A stretch of DNA of 64,000 nt from Sipunculus nudus. Taxonomy: Eukaryota; Annelida; Sipuncula; Golfingiida; Sipunculidae. The DNA lies in contig CM049316.1 of NCBI GenBank assembly GCA_026874595.1, positions 124,001 through 188,000 of the forward strand, given 5' to 3'. The translations under genes and the position numbers were made by a program. Below are positions 9,879 to 21,311 of this stretch, piece by piece. Every line of letters begins with the position of its first letter. The stretch's first letter is position 1. The notes beneath the pieces are model-generated. The model made no database searches. It was not told the DNA's origin and saw only the letters and a program-made list of their open reading frames with translations.

Positions 9879-12800
9879 ATATATACAAAGAAACAAACTG
9901 CTTGGGAACAAGAGAAACAGGCATCAGCGACCTTCGTTAGCTGATGGATGTTTAATACCTGCAACAACATGCAGCGGCCTTCTAACATGGAGATTATCTT
10001 ATATGACTGTGTGGAAGATACCTGACGGTCTTTGCAGAAAGTATCACAAACATGCAACTGGGAAATAAATCGACTTTTTTATGTTGAATGTAAAGAATTA
10101 TGTAGTGTGTGCTAAGAAGGACACTCTCACGGTGCTAATGCCGATCGTTACCAGATTCTTTTACTACATTATAACAACTGGAGGAGAGCGTATAAGAACT
10201 GTAACATTGCTGCATTATGGGAAGAACCAATACCACCTGTATTTTGCACCGCGTGCCGGTCAACACAACAACTACAGAAGAACCTATAACACCCTAAACA
10301 ATTTGACTTGGAAGGAGAAGCAAAAAGGCCTACACGCGAAAGGGGATGGAAGAGCAATCACTGTGACTGGCAGACAGTTGGATTCAGTGAAGCAACAAAG
10401 GATAAACAGTGAACCAACATGGAAGGTAGCTGTGAGATGGACAAGGTACAGGCTGTAAGAGACCCGGAGGACCTGAGCTATGCCAACACGCCCTCAGAAG
10501 AAAAACTGCCAATGTCTCATGCGTTCCGTTATATTCGTATCCAACAATACCAAGATATCTGAGAACGGAACAGATATTATCGCTTACGAGAGAAGCAGAT
10601 GAAAGGAACAACAGCAGCAACAACATCGTTAGCGATTCACATACATGAGGGAGTAAACAAAACACATAATAGTTTTTTTTGTATCAAACATTTCCAGGGA
10701 GGAAACCTGGAAAACACAAGGAAGAAACACACTTCAAGGGAAAGTTGGGCGAAGGAGACAATGGGAAAGAAAACAAAGAGGCACAGGTGTGTGTCCAGAC
10801 AAGTAGGATCATAAAAAACGGAGACGCTTTCTACCAACTCGTTAAGCGGCGGTGAAATGTGAGAGGAAGTGCAGTTTGAACTTTGCAATTGGTATTTTCT
10901 CTTAACATCAGGATATATATATATTTATATACATGAACATATTTATATATACATACTTTTCATAAGCATATATACACAGTTGTATTTGGTAATAATTTAA
11001 CTAGAGTTGTCCGGAATATCGAGTTTTTAACATAACGAGTTTCCACCGTATTATATTTGTGTATATATATAAAAGAGATCGATGCATAAAGTATCGAGTG
11101 ACTGTAATACCGGAACCGATTATCCTATTCCCAATACCGATAAAAGCATCCTTTGTAAATGAAAGGAAATAACACCAGCAAGAAATAAGCCACAGGACAG
11201 TGACGATTATGTGACATAATCATCCAGTGAAGAAGACGTAGAAGGGTAAAGGATGAATTTCAATGTTGCGGGAGGCAGAAGACAAAAAACACTAGTGCCG
11301 ACGGAATATGATCAACTGGCTTCATGAAACGATTTTTAGTTGGTTTCAGGAGCTCTCATCGAAAACCTAGTACTTGATGAAGTCTCGATAAGTGGGATGG
11401 AGAATACAATAACCAGCCTTTGAGAACTGGACATTTATTGGAAGCATATATGGAACACCGTGTCAGTCGAATAGAAGATGGATTAAAAAGGACTTACGAA
11501 ATCCTGCGACACACATTGTGACAAACATAGGAGAAAAACCATCAAAGTGCGGATCATAAGGGAAGACAGAAAAGAAAAGTCAAACCACACGTGCAGTTAC
11601 GACAACCGTTCGGTAATCGACAATTACTGTCGGTTTATATTGAGAAGGGGACCTTTTCACATATCGTCATCTTGAGAAGGGATATTCCTCATAGCGTCAA
11701 CATCCAAGGCAAAACAGAAAAGGAAGACCGGCTCGTCCCTAAAATCAATCTATATTGAGAGTGAGACCAAGAACATACACAGCATGACATTTAAAAAAAT
11801 ACTCTGAGCAAAATAATGTTGCGATTAGTTAAGGTCATCGCAGAGTCCAACCTGCAGTACCATGGGAGAAATTGTAAGTATAATGAAACAAATCAGTACA
11901 CACGACCCGGTAAATCATACGAACGATATCACGACCCAACATGCAGGACGCTAACAATGAAAAAGTTTTACGTGGGGTAAGTAAAATAAGGCAACAAATT
12001 GCAAGTACCATAACTGAAACAGAAGAAACCAACTGTCCGGGACATTGCCTTAAAAAATAAAAAGAATATGAAACCGAACTGGGGAGAAAGGGAACGTACC
12101 AACAATCGCTTTGTTTATATACGTCATTGAAGAGATCGAGAAGTGCAAGCAGATCAGAACACTAACACAGAACCAGCATGCAGCGAAAGGAACCACGCAA
12201 TAAAAATGAAGAGAAAATGTCATAACAGTAAGTGTAGGTAAGAAACGTCGTCTGTAAGAGGTGGGAAAATCGGGAACAATAACAGGGGATACACATTATA
12301 CAATGTCGCAAATAAAGATGTGGGGATCACTAACCCTCACACAAGAAAACAATATATATATTCAGGGCTCGACATTAACTTTTGAAAGTATTTGCCTGAC
12401 CGGGTAAGTAACATCTAGCTATTACTTGCCCTACATGAATGTTTACTTGCCTTACAAATATGAATGATTGTATCGAAAAACACAAAGACGTTTTTGCATG
12501 CCTCAGGTAAAGTTTTTCTGTTGGACCGATTTGTCCAGTCGGGCAAGTAGGAGGGGACTTCTAGTTGCCTTACCACTATTTTAGGAACTTTTACTGTCCC
12601 CGTGCAAGCGGTTAACCGTAAATGGCGAGCACTGAGATATGACATGTGTGTGTGTGTATATATATAGATATATATAAATATGTGTGTGTGTGTGTAATAT
12701 ACAAATGCCTAGGAGGTATGTTTGCAATAGTAAGATCAAATCGACAAGAGGAACATGTGGAGAAACTGGCTAAAGATGACCTGTAAGTAAATGCCTTGGG

Positions 12801-14152
12801 AATCTACAGGTAAGGCGTCACACAAGGAACAATCCATCTATACGTGTAAAAAATGTATATGGATATCATTGACCCTATGAAAGGATATGAAGAAACAAGA
12901 GTGGATGGAAGAGGAATTTAACAAGAGAAAACCCAACAAGAGGTAAGAGGAAGGAATGTAAAACAGGCAACATAACGTGAAGTCGGAGAACGATGTACGG
13001 TACGTCATATCACGATAACGCATCCTGATGAAAGCCCGTAACATATATGATATGTAGATATATATATATATATTGTATCTATATGTACAGTTATTTACAC
13101 TTTTACACTTAACACACAATTATTTCCTATGTGTCGGGACAAGAAAATGGTCGTAATGGTTCAATTACGTAATTGCGGGATGGTTACAAGTCGGAGTTCC
13201 ACTGTATATATGTATATATATATATATAAATGTGCATGTCTCTATGAACTGCTGGCATGTTCCATCGCACAAGGGAATGGACAGAGCTACAGGTAAGTAT
13301 CGTAAGAGGTGTGACAGTAGATCAGCAGATATTTAAAACATTACTGACAAATACTTAGATACCAGTTATCAGCAAAAAAAAAAAACAAGTTTTAGGATTA
13401 TGACGAAATAAAACGGTAAGTATGAGAATATCACGACCATACATACAGGTCGCTTACAAGAAATAACATAGGATTACATGCCACGCTTTACATGATATGC
13501 CAATAAGGAACTCTCTGTACCAAAAACTGTAGTTCTACCATATAAATATCTGATTAACAGAAAGGGTGCATATACGGTAGTGTTTTACTGAACACATTTG
13601 TGTTCCTTCATTAAATTAGAAATATTAACCTATATCACAAAACTAACATACTGATATCGATACTTTATCAATTTTTGTAAACAGGTAATTCAACAAGGAT
13701 AAGTATACACAGTCGACACAGAAATATGTTATAATACAGAAAGAATGTTATACTTCGAGCATTAAAGTATATACAAAAAAGTATATCCGCTATAATACAA
13801 ACATATGGATATACAACAAGAGATCTGATATCGATCGCAATGATATAGCGGATGCGTGTGATATGGATACTTGCACATATATTATATATATTATATATAT
13901 ATATATATATGTGTGTGTATGTGTATGTGTGTGTATTATGGATGCGTGTTTTATTTGAATACTGTCGGCATGCTAGAACAAATAACAAAATATGCAGCGT
14001 ATACCTGTAGCACTATTACATTGCATACAGACACCAGGAGAGTCATAAATGCCTCTGCATCAGGATGAAGAAGTCTGTATCACATCTTTTTGGCTGGAGA
14101 TCACATCATCGGACGTCATCGAACCGTCCAGCGAAGTGTCCTTAGGCTATCA

Positions 14153-14290
14153 CGTGTCAGAGCGATGTGGTTATCATCACCGTGTCCGAGCGATGTGGTC
14201 ATCATGGCCGTGTCCGAGCGATGTGGTCATCATGACCGTGTCCGAGCGATGTGGTTATCATCACAATGTCCGAGCGATATGGTGGTCATG
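14153..14290 (+). repeat. 28-bp tandem repeat, about 5 copies
   Basis: Units begin at 14153, 14181, 14209, 14237 and 14265 (the last is partial), each built on cgtgtccgagcgatgtggt. The period is not a multiple of three, so although frames stay open through it the array is unlikely to be protein-coding. It could bind a protein or be a simple minisatellite. Confidence 0.9.
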
Positions 14291-16188
14291 TAACAGATTA
14301 TTACATGACACATTACATATGTTTGATGTAACGGTTTTCACCAAATGAAAATCTTCTGGTTTGTTGTATAATTATGAATAGTCCGCTGAACAGTGTCATA
14401 TTAGATATTTCATATAATGGTACGTGTCTGGTTCTTCACTGTTTCACAACAAAAAAGATATCGACCGGGTCTATTGTCACTAAACAATCTTACAGGAAGG
14501 CGCCGTATATATGCAACAATTCCTGAAAGGGCAGTCTTTATAGTCTATTTCACATCTGGCACTCTACTGTTATCACAGAAACAGACACCGGTTAAATGTT
14601 CGTTGTATTATCAGATGATACCAGAATTCAAACAATAACGTCTCAAATCACAGTTTGCAGCACATTTAGATACGACTGTTCAGTTAATGCGTTCAACTCA
14701 CCATACCATTTATGGCACAAGCTCTTAACTGAAAGTCCATCCAGCCAGCCAGTTCCAAAAGTATACTGATATTTGACGACGTGTTGTCTGTACAAAATTC
14801 AAATCGTAATGTGGAGAGCACACTCAGACAACTCGCATTTGTCAAATCTTGACGTGGCAGGAAACACACAGCTGCTTACATCAGACGACAAATTTAATCT
14901 GACCACGGGTGAAATGAGCAGTAACATTCATACAGATCATGTTGGGTTTTCATCAGGACGGGAGATCATTGGAGAGAAATATGTGAGCACATATTGGAGT
15001 CTGCAGATCAGTAATTGTGTGATATAAATCAAAATAATGTTTACATACCACTCAAACGATATCACATTCGACTGAGGTTACGGCAATTACACAAACCCAC
15101 GTATGTTTATAAGATAAAGACAGACACACTGTTTTGCACCATTGTTCCCCACCTTAAATAATGCACACGTCACCCAGTTCTGAACGCAGAGGGAAACGGG
15201 TCATTAATCCGCAAGAAATATTTCACTGAGAAAGCTGTTTTCTTCACGCAGGGAGATCATTGGAAAATAAATGTTAGCACGCCTATAGCTGTATACAGAT
15301 GAACTGTGGTATACCATAAACAAGGCATATTAGCAAACCATATCATATGATATCAGAAGTGACTGAGATCACACGAAATGCGCAAATACGCCTTGGTGTA
15401 TGAGACCAAGACGGATACATAGTTTTGCACCAAGACACCCCCTGTGAAATAATGCACACGAAGTCTGCAGGAACTCCGGATGTGACCAGAGGAATACAGG
15501 GTTCGGTGACTGTTTTCAAATACAGTGGTCCAGATGACGCTGTGTTATAAACAACTAGGTGTCTTCGTGTATAAACCAGATTACCCCCTTAAATGTATCA
15601 TTGGCCACGTTTATTAGTTTATAATACCTTTTCCATATACTGACAATATGATGAACACTGAAGATAGTTGTTTAATGATCACACATCACCTACATCATGA
15701 ATGTGACGTGTTGTATCGAATCGGAAAATGCATGTACGATATCTGAACACACGATCTGACTTTATTGTGACTCGTGTCATGTGATGACTGTATGTTTTTG
15801 TAAGGGAATATCATGAAACAATGAATCGCGCAGCGTTTCCCAGATATGTTATACATCGCTGTCTGTGCAAACACGAGTACTGATTTAATGTATTTATTGT
15901 TGATCATACACATATACTTACTGTTGCAAAAAGCTAAAACATTGCTATCAATACAAATATAACAGAAGTCATACATCACGGTCCATTTTGATTGCATTAC
16001 TCGTCACAGATATTCGAACCCCCCCCCCCCCTCCCCATCCCCATACGATTACTCAATGATAGAGCGTTCGAACTCTGCTGTGTGTTGTCCCCATCGAACC
16101 CACACGTTCGGTACACAGATAGCATGGAAAACCACGTCCAACATACCTGTTCCAACAAGTGAAATAAACGGTATACTGATGGATTTAC
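14291..16188. other. Intergenic with a degenerate direct duplication
   Basis: A segment near 14960-15210 recurs in diverged form near 15250-15470, an offset of about 290 bp. Shared words include gggagatcattgga, gttttgcacca and aataatgcacacg. A 100-codon Cys-containing frame with ATG exists at 15695-15997 (minus), but nothing supports it as a gene. A C tract lies at about 16019-16031. Confidence 0.5.
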
Positions 16189-16437
16189 ATGAGGATATTT
16201 TGTATAGTTTATGAGGATATTCGTATGGACAAAATGCCTCAACATAAATGTGTTTTTTCGAATATTTGCCCTGGCGGGTACAAGAAATATCAGCTATACT
16301 GTAAGCACGTGGTGTGTTTGCACTGTGTCGTCACACATTTTCTCCCGTACGGACTGGAGGAAGCAAACAATCTGACCCGTCTGAAATATATATGCAGGTT
16401 GATCCGGTGCCCGAAATGTCGACGGAAGAAATTGTGA
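16189..16437 (+). CDS. Small RING-like zinc-binding protein (82 residues)
   Basis: ATG at 16189; further in-frame ATGs lie at 16225 and 16234. The sequence shows a Cys/His pattern of a degenerate RING: two cysteines in KCVFSNIC, then CKHVVCLHC (C-x-H-x2-C-x2-C), then CPKC near the basic C-terminus. The first pair is spaced C-x5-C rather than C-x2-C, so the first zinc site is atypical. Family knowledge says small viral RING proteins act as E3 ubiquitin ligases; that role is inference here. An 11-base word (atgaggatatt) is duplicated around the start. It could be one exon of a larger gene. Confidence 0.45.
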   Translation: MRIFCIVYEDIRMDKMPQHKCVFSNICPGGYKKYQLYCKHVVCLHCVVTHFLPYGLEEANNLTRLKYICRLIRCPKCRRKKL

Positions 16438-17179
16438 AATATAGGGTGAGTTAATCCTTTTCCTGTGTCACACATTTATTGCATGGACAGATTTATACAC
16501 ACAGTTAACTCATAATACAGGTATTCATTCTACACATGCATCGCTTTGCATTACAAAACTATGACATGAGAAACACACAAGGTCATATGTTTGATCTTTA
16601 TTTTATTTGTAAAATATGATATTTGCAAAGCTTTTTTTTACTGATATATGTTACAAATATCATCGCTGAATTCACACTACACGTACGAGCGTGTATGTAT
16701 CATAATAACAGTGTATGTCTTGACATATTACAGCAATATGAACACCATATATTTAAATACGATTGGTCCGAGCGTCAATCCGTATCAACAAATCTCTGGT
16801 TACACACTTAATTTAGTGTGTCTGTAGGTTTTTATATTATATTCTGTTACTTTCCGTGTAATATCAAACTTGATTCTATACATGCGCGATGTCTTGTTCT
16901 TCACCTGTTCCTTGTATCGTCACTTCGCAGGTGTTTATCTAACGTCCTTCTGGTAACTCCAAAATGTTGTCATTACATGCAGACTGTGACAATGCCTCCG
17001 CCTTTAGGTCGGCCTGAAACACGTGCTTTCACCCAGTACATGACGTGTACATTTTGTATCATAATTATGTAAAATATTGTGGTATGATGACAATGTAACA
17101 CGTATCATCTAGCGTCCGTCTAATGACACAACTGGGTCATGTGATTTAATACAGGACGTCATACTGCTCGCTATTCTTT
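16438..17179. other. Intergenic, no supported gene
   Basis: AT-rich sequence with several short frames on the plus strand (60-85 codons) lacking domain signatures. I see no RNA gene or repeat. Confidence 0.4.
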
Positions 17180-17797
17180 CTACACCCGTTGTCGTTGCAC
17201 GCAAACGTGATTCATAATCTGTTTATGGAATCTCAGCAGATGGTCCGGCCTGAACCGTAAGATCTTTTCGGAATCCCAGTAACATCCAAAGCACGTACAG
17301 TTCCCAATAAACATGAAATATTTGACGGGCTCAGCTGTTAGTGACTCGCCGTTTGCTAAGAGGTTTCCCACAACATCCCCGGGATCGACATGCTCTGCTG
17401 GCCAATATTTCGATATCACGACAGTAGAATGTATGACAAAACCGATCATACCGGGCCACTCGAATAATATCTTCACGGCGCATGGTGTATGACCAGGTCC
17501 CTTATGGAGCGCTGCGTGCTCCATATATTTCGATGTGATGACACCACACAGTTTACAACGCAATATCGGGTCGCTGTCGTAGGAGTCGATCACACAGTGT
17601 TTAGAGGCGCAACAGCTGATTCGAGACGCCGTAAGCAGGGTTGTACACTGTTGACAATCGCCGTTGTTTTTATACATCTCGATCAAACGTTGGTACAGTT
17701 CAGTAGGTAGCAGCCAAAAGAATGTATGCGGTATATACCGCGACGTTAACCACCGCGTGCATATGTCGAACAAAGTACCTGGTTGTTTCCGTTCCAT
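17180..17797 (-). CDS. Cys-rich 205-residue protein, possible zinc-binding
   Basis: ATG at 17797, 205 codons. Cysteine pairs are scattered through it: CQQC near residue 48, CC and C-x4-C around 62-68, CKLC near 80, and CTCFGC near 170, together with several histidines. This suggests one or two zinc-binding modules rather than secretion, since no signal peptide is present. I cannot assign it to RING, BIR or TRAF families. A TATA box (CATATAAAGG, minus strand) lies about 70 bp upstream. It sits beside the IAP gene on the same strand, so a related host-interaction role is possible. Confidence 0.65.
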   Translation of the reverse strand: MERKQPGTLFDICTRWLTSRYIPHTFFWLLPTELYQRLIEMYKNNGDCQQCTTLLTASRISCCASKHCVIDSYDSDPILRCKLCGVITSKYMEHAALHKGPGHTPCAVKILFEWPGMIGFVIHSTVVISKYWPAEHVDPGDVVGNLLANGESLTAEPVKYFMFIGNCTCFGCYWDSEKILRFRPDHLLRFHKQIMNHVCVQRQRV

Positions 17798-17862
17798 GAT
17801 ATCACACCCCGATTCGGTCGTATACCAGACACGTACTACAGGATAGTGCTATGTGCACAGAC

Positions 17863-17872
17863 CTTTATATGT
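17863..17872 (-). promoter_or_regulatory. TATA box of the Cys-rich gene
   Basis: Minus strand CATATAAAGG about 70 bp upstream of the ATG at 17797. Confidence 0.5.
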
Positions 17873-18117
17873 TGCAGGCCAACATTAACTCGAACGAGTT
17901 ATGGCTGGTACAGCGGACTTGTATCAACACTTTTTCACGCGCTCCGTCATTTAAATGTGTCATACTGTCCGCACTGTCGTATACTAAACCGAAACCATTC
18001 CATCATCGCATATTCTTTGGTTATTAGTACCACGGACGCCTTCGGACAATAACGCGCTGACTATTCGCGAACAGATGTCTGGGAATTTCGATCATCTGCT
18101 TGTAAAATAACACACGT

Positions 18118-20723
18118 TCAGGATAAGAAAAATTTTATTGTGCCTCGGATAAGTTTCCGGCATATCGGGCAATTCCTAATGTCTGATGCACAACCCATAC
18201 ATGATACAATATGTCCGCATGGCAAGAAAATGATTTGACGAATTTGGTCCAAACAGATTACACACATAGTCTTGTCTTGTAACAACTGCTTTTCTTGTAT
18301 CAGGGCATCCACATCTGAAATTAACAACACACGAACTGATTGTCATGCAAAGCGATGTATACCTTAAATAACCGTTATGTAATCATAGAAATCAGCATAC
18401 GACTGTAATCTACAACGTTATATTACGGACACCGATCTATATTTGTTACGTATACATACTACAGCAAATACAATGCTTTGTTCACTGTCATTCAAATGAG
18501 GACGTAATTGCCATTGTGTGTGTGTGTGTAATGAAATGACCATATCGTTGAATTGACCAAATGATTACTTTTTTTGTTTGTAGGTCCAGCTGTTTGCGGA
18601 CCGTTCCCGTCACCGTCACTCCCGTTTGACTGCTGCTTTTCGCCAACGAGCGGTTTCTCTTCCGCTTCACGTGCGGCTGGAGTGCTGGCAGCGGATGTTT
18701 CATATGAATCCATCACAGCAGCTAGTAAACATTCAGCGGATTCAAACGCCTGCCCTGTCGTACGTAGCTTGTTTTCTATGACGGACGCCACTCTGTCACG
18801 GGGAATACCCGTGTTGAGGACTAACTGGACTCTGTCCGTGCTCATTTGTGCCGCCAGGTGTCGGGGGTCGTACTCTGATGTCGGCCATTTGAAACAGCAC
18901 ACAATATATGATAATATATGTGAATGAGTCCGAACGACGTGTTGAATATCAATACGTTTCTGAGAATATTTATAATGTGGACAATGAAGCTACACCTCAC
19001 AAATTATTACCAGTATGAATATGCATGATATCAACACAGAATATCAATGGCTCCGATCTCACTTGCCAAACAACGTATCTCAACAGTATAACGGCTTGGG
19101 TATTATGGCTCTGATCAGAAAGAGTCCTAAAGTCTAGCCGAGACGTATTAATGACTATATGAAACATTTGATATGTATGTGAAAGTGAAACGGAAAATAA
19201 GTTTTTTATCACATGACTGGACAGCTCTTGCATAAAAATATCAGTCATTGTGTGAATATACTGACATGACATAAGTCCTGAACAGAAATATAACGTAATG
19301 TTACATATTTGGCATATATTATATATATGTTCTGACCTTAGAAACTCAAGTACAACATTAACAGCAAAACCACATACCTGATCGTTCGGGCGTTTCGCTC
19401 CTGCTTTCTAAGTAACGTTTCGTCCTAACTTTGGCGTTGGTACCCTGTAACAGATTCATAATATGTTTGTGTACACACGTCATCACGAATATTTCCTTAT
19501 ATAGTGATACAAAGTGGTTTCGTATGTTCATATCCAGACATGATAGTAATGTATGCTTAAACAAAACGCAATACTGAATATATTGTATTGACTGTCGTTA
19601 AAGGATAATGCGTGTCTGATGCTTTTTCTGTGTGATCATGTAAAATATGTGTGATAAGTAAAGAAAAATCACCAATGTCTCGCTTTTAACCATAGTTGCA
19701 TTTCTGTTTGCCTCGTGAATGAATTCAGGTCCTTTGGACTGCATAACAAAACCACATTTTGGGAACCAACGTGCATGCTCAGCCCATGGTTCATCTCCCG
19801 GTTCCCAGGCACGAAGCCCTCCATCACAGTAAAAACACCGGCAACAATCATGTTCACCTGCAACACAAAATACGTATCATCTGTTATGAACATAAATGCG
19901 TATCACATTAATTAATACATACCACTGTAATCAGTGACCGAAGTATTATCTTCTGTTGCAAAAAAAAACAGATCAATATGCGTCTCATAATTATTCATCT
20001 GAAATTGTTTCTTGGTCATGTGCCAAACAATATACAGTTATCGTCTCACAGCCTGCAAATGCAGGATAGAACCGTTTCCATTGACTGATGCGATATCTAC
20101 AGACATATTACATTTTATACGAGATGATATACTCCGTTGGTCGGACTTACAAGAACGAACTAAAACAATCAAACACGTTTATTTAGGTGAAAGAAATGGT
20201 GTCGTTTTTCTAACTACAAATGTAGCGAGCATGTATTACCTGTGTAGTAAAACCCGGCTTCGGCCAGTGATTCGGGAGTCTGTTCTTTACCCACTGGCCA
20301 TCCACGGAACGTCGCTAGTCTGTTTTGCTCTGTAGCCAGTCTTGGCCTTCGAGGTCTCTTTGTAATTATGCCCAACCGTTCCTTCAGGATATCCTTGTCG
20401 GACGACGTTCCTCCAGTTTTGTTTGCAAGGATCGGGCTATTGTCGTCAGGAAGTGGTACGTTATTCGTTGGTTCCCCGCGAACAAACGCACACCGGTCTC
20501 CGTAATACCGGAAATGTTCCTCGTCTGGATCATCCCCTGTCTCCCAACCCATCATAGCACCTTGACAGAAGGCACATTTTACTTTATCACGTGGTCCGAC
20601 AAAGTATAAACCCGCCGCCGACATCAGCCTCGGCTCGATCAAGTCCCTTTTCGGCCATTGACGGTAGCTATCCAGTCTGTTTTTTTCAATCCACATCGCC
20701 GAAGCCCCTAGCCGTTCGCCCAT
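18118..20723 (-). CDS. Inhibitor-of-apoptosis protein, BIR-BIR-UBA-RING, five exons
   Basis: Five segments on the minus strand join in frame: 20723-20240, 19857-19673, 19444-19378, 18874-18569 and 18314-18118. They total 1239 nt, giving 412 residues. Every inferred intron starts GT and ends AG, and codon phases 1, 0, 1, 1 agree across each junction. Exon 1 holds BIR1 (C-x2-C-x16-H, then C one residue farther than usual) and the start of BIR2. Exon 2 completes BIR2 with [15 protein letters not shown] and HARWFPKC. Exon 4 carries a UBA-like domain (about residues 257-300). Exon 5 carries a C-terminal RING (CVIC, CGH, CPIC; 365-400). IAPs of this layout ubiquitinate and restrain caspases or signalling adaptors. 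The exon 2 donor is the least certain, because an alternative GT in the same phase lies 12 nt upstream of it. Confidence 0.85.
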
Positions 20724-20796
20724 TTTGTCTATGAGCGTTTTCAGATGACTTTCACTATATGCATTTTGGCCATACGAAATAGCTCTTTCTGGGTTT

Positions 20797-20806
20797 TTAT
20801 ATCATG
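20797..20806 (-). promoter_or_regulatory. TATA box of the IAP gene
   Basis: Minus strand GATATAAAAA about 75 bp upstream of the IAP ATG. A GTGACGTT element, resembling half a CRE, lies immediately upstream. Confidence 0.55.
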
Positions 20807-21203
20807 CAACGTCACTCTCGCAGTGCCCGCGTCCCTGCACTATCTGTTTCAACCGATGCCGATGTGTATATAACTGTATCTGAAGTGGAGTATTAGTTCG
20901 GTCACATGACTACGGGTACAACGTATTAACTCGGAGTACCACGTAGTCGTATGTTTACAGCAGCTCTTTGCAAATCAAACAGAGCAGACAGTAATGCATG
21001 TCGGACTCTATATATATAGGCCGCGTGCTGTTCCGCATAGGATCCTATTACAAATACACTGTGAAACTGATACCACAATGTATTATATTGGACGAAAGCT
21101 GACACACGTTATCTTGCGATACTACATCATATTCAAGATTCCGATGTCCCAGCACCTGTACCGACCAATCAGCAGGCAGTGAGTCATACCTGTCCTATCA
21201 CAA

Positions 21204-21214
21204 TGTGTATATAA
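21204..21214 (+). promoter_or_regulatory. TATA box of the CARD gene
   Basis: GTATATAATAT on the plus strand about 100 bp upstream of the ATG at 21312. It stands opposite the IAP promoter, so the two genes are transcribed divergently. Confidence 0.55.
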
Positions 21215-21311
21215 TATTTGGCGTGTGCTTACCCTCATTCAGTCACAACCGCACTCCCACAACGTGGCACCTCACGACTGACTGGTGTCTACCGCTGATT
21301 GCAAGGACAGG

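Larger units (their letters stand above)
7518..14152 (+). other. Gene desert, plus-strand purine-rich, with many 5' splice-site-like motifs
   Basis: About 6.6 kb with no convincing coding sequence. From about 8.6 to 13.5 kb the plus strand is visibly rich in A and G, an asymmetry often seen on the sense strand of transcribed DNA. GTAAG followed by T, A, C or G recurs at 9099, 9281, 9409, 9462, 9697, 11977, 12228, 12237, 12404, 12783, 12810, 12943, 13293 and 13416, usually preceded by G. At 12810 and 13293 it is preceded by ACAG. A segment starting near 12366 (agggctcgacattaac) with repeated ACTTGCC/GGCAAGTA words looks like a dispersed host-type repeat. A long non-coding RNA or decayed intron-rich host sequence are both possible. 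Confidence 0.4.

Noticed and set aside
10081-10458. 125-codon plus-strand frame in the desert
   Set aside because: Starts with ATG but has no recognisable domain, no promoter and no codon signal; expected by chance in purine-rich DNA.
14049-14348. 99-codon frame through the 28-bp repeats
   Set aside because: The period is not a multiple of three, so the translated units are not repeated consistently.
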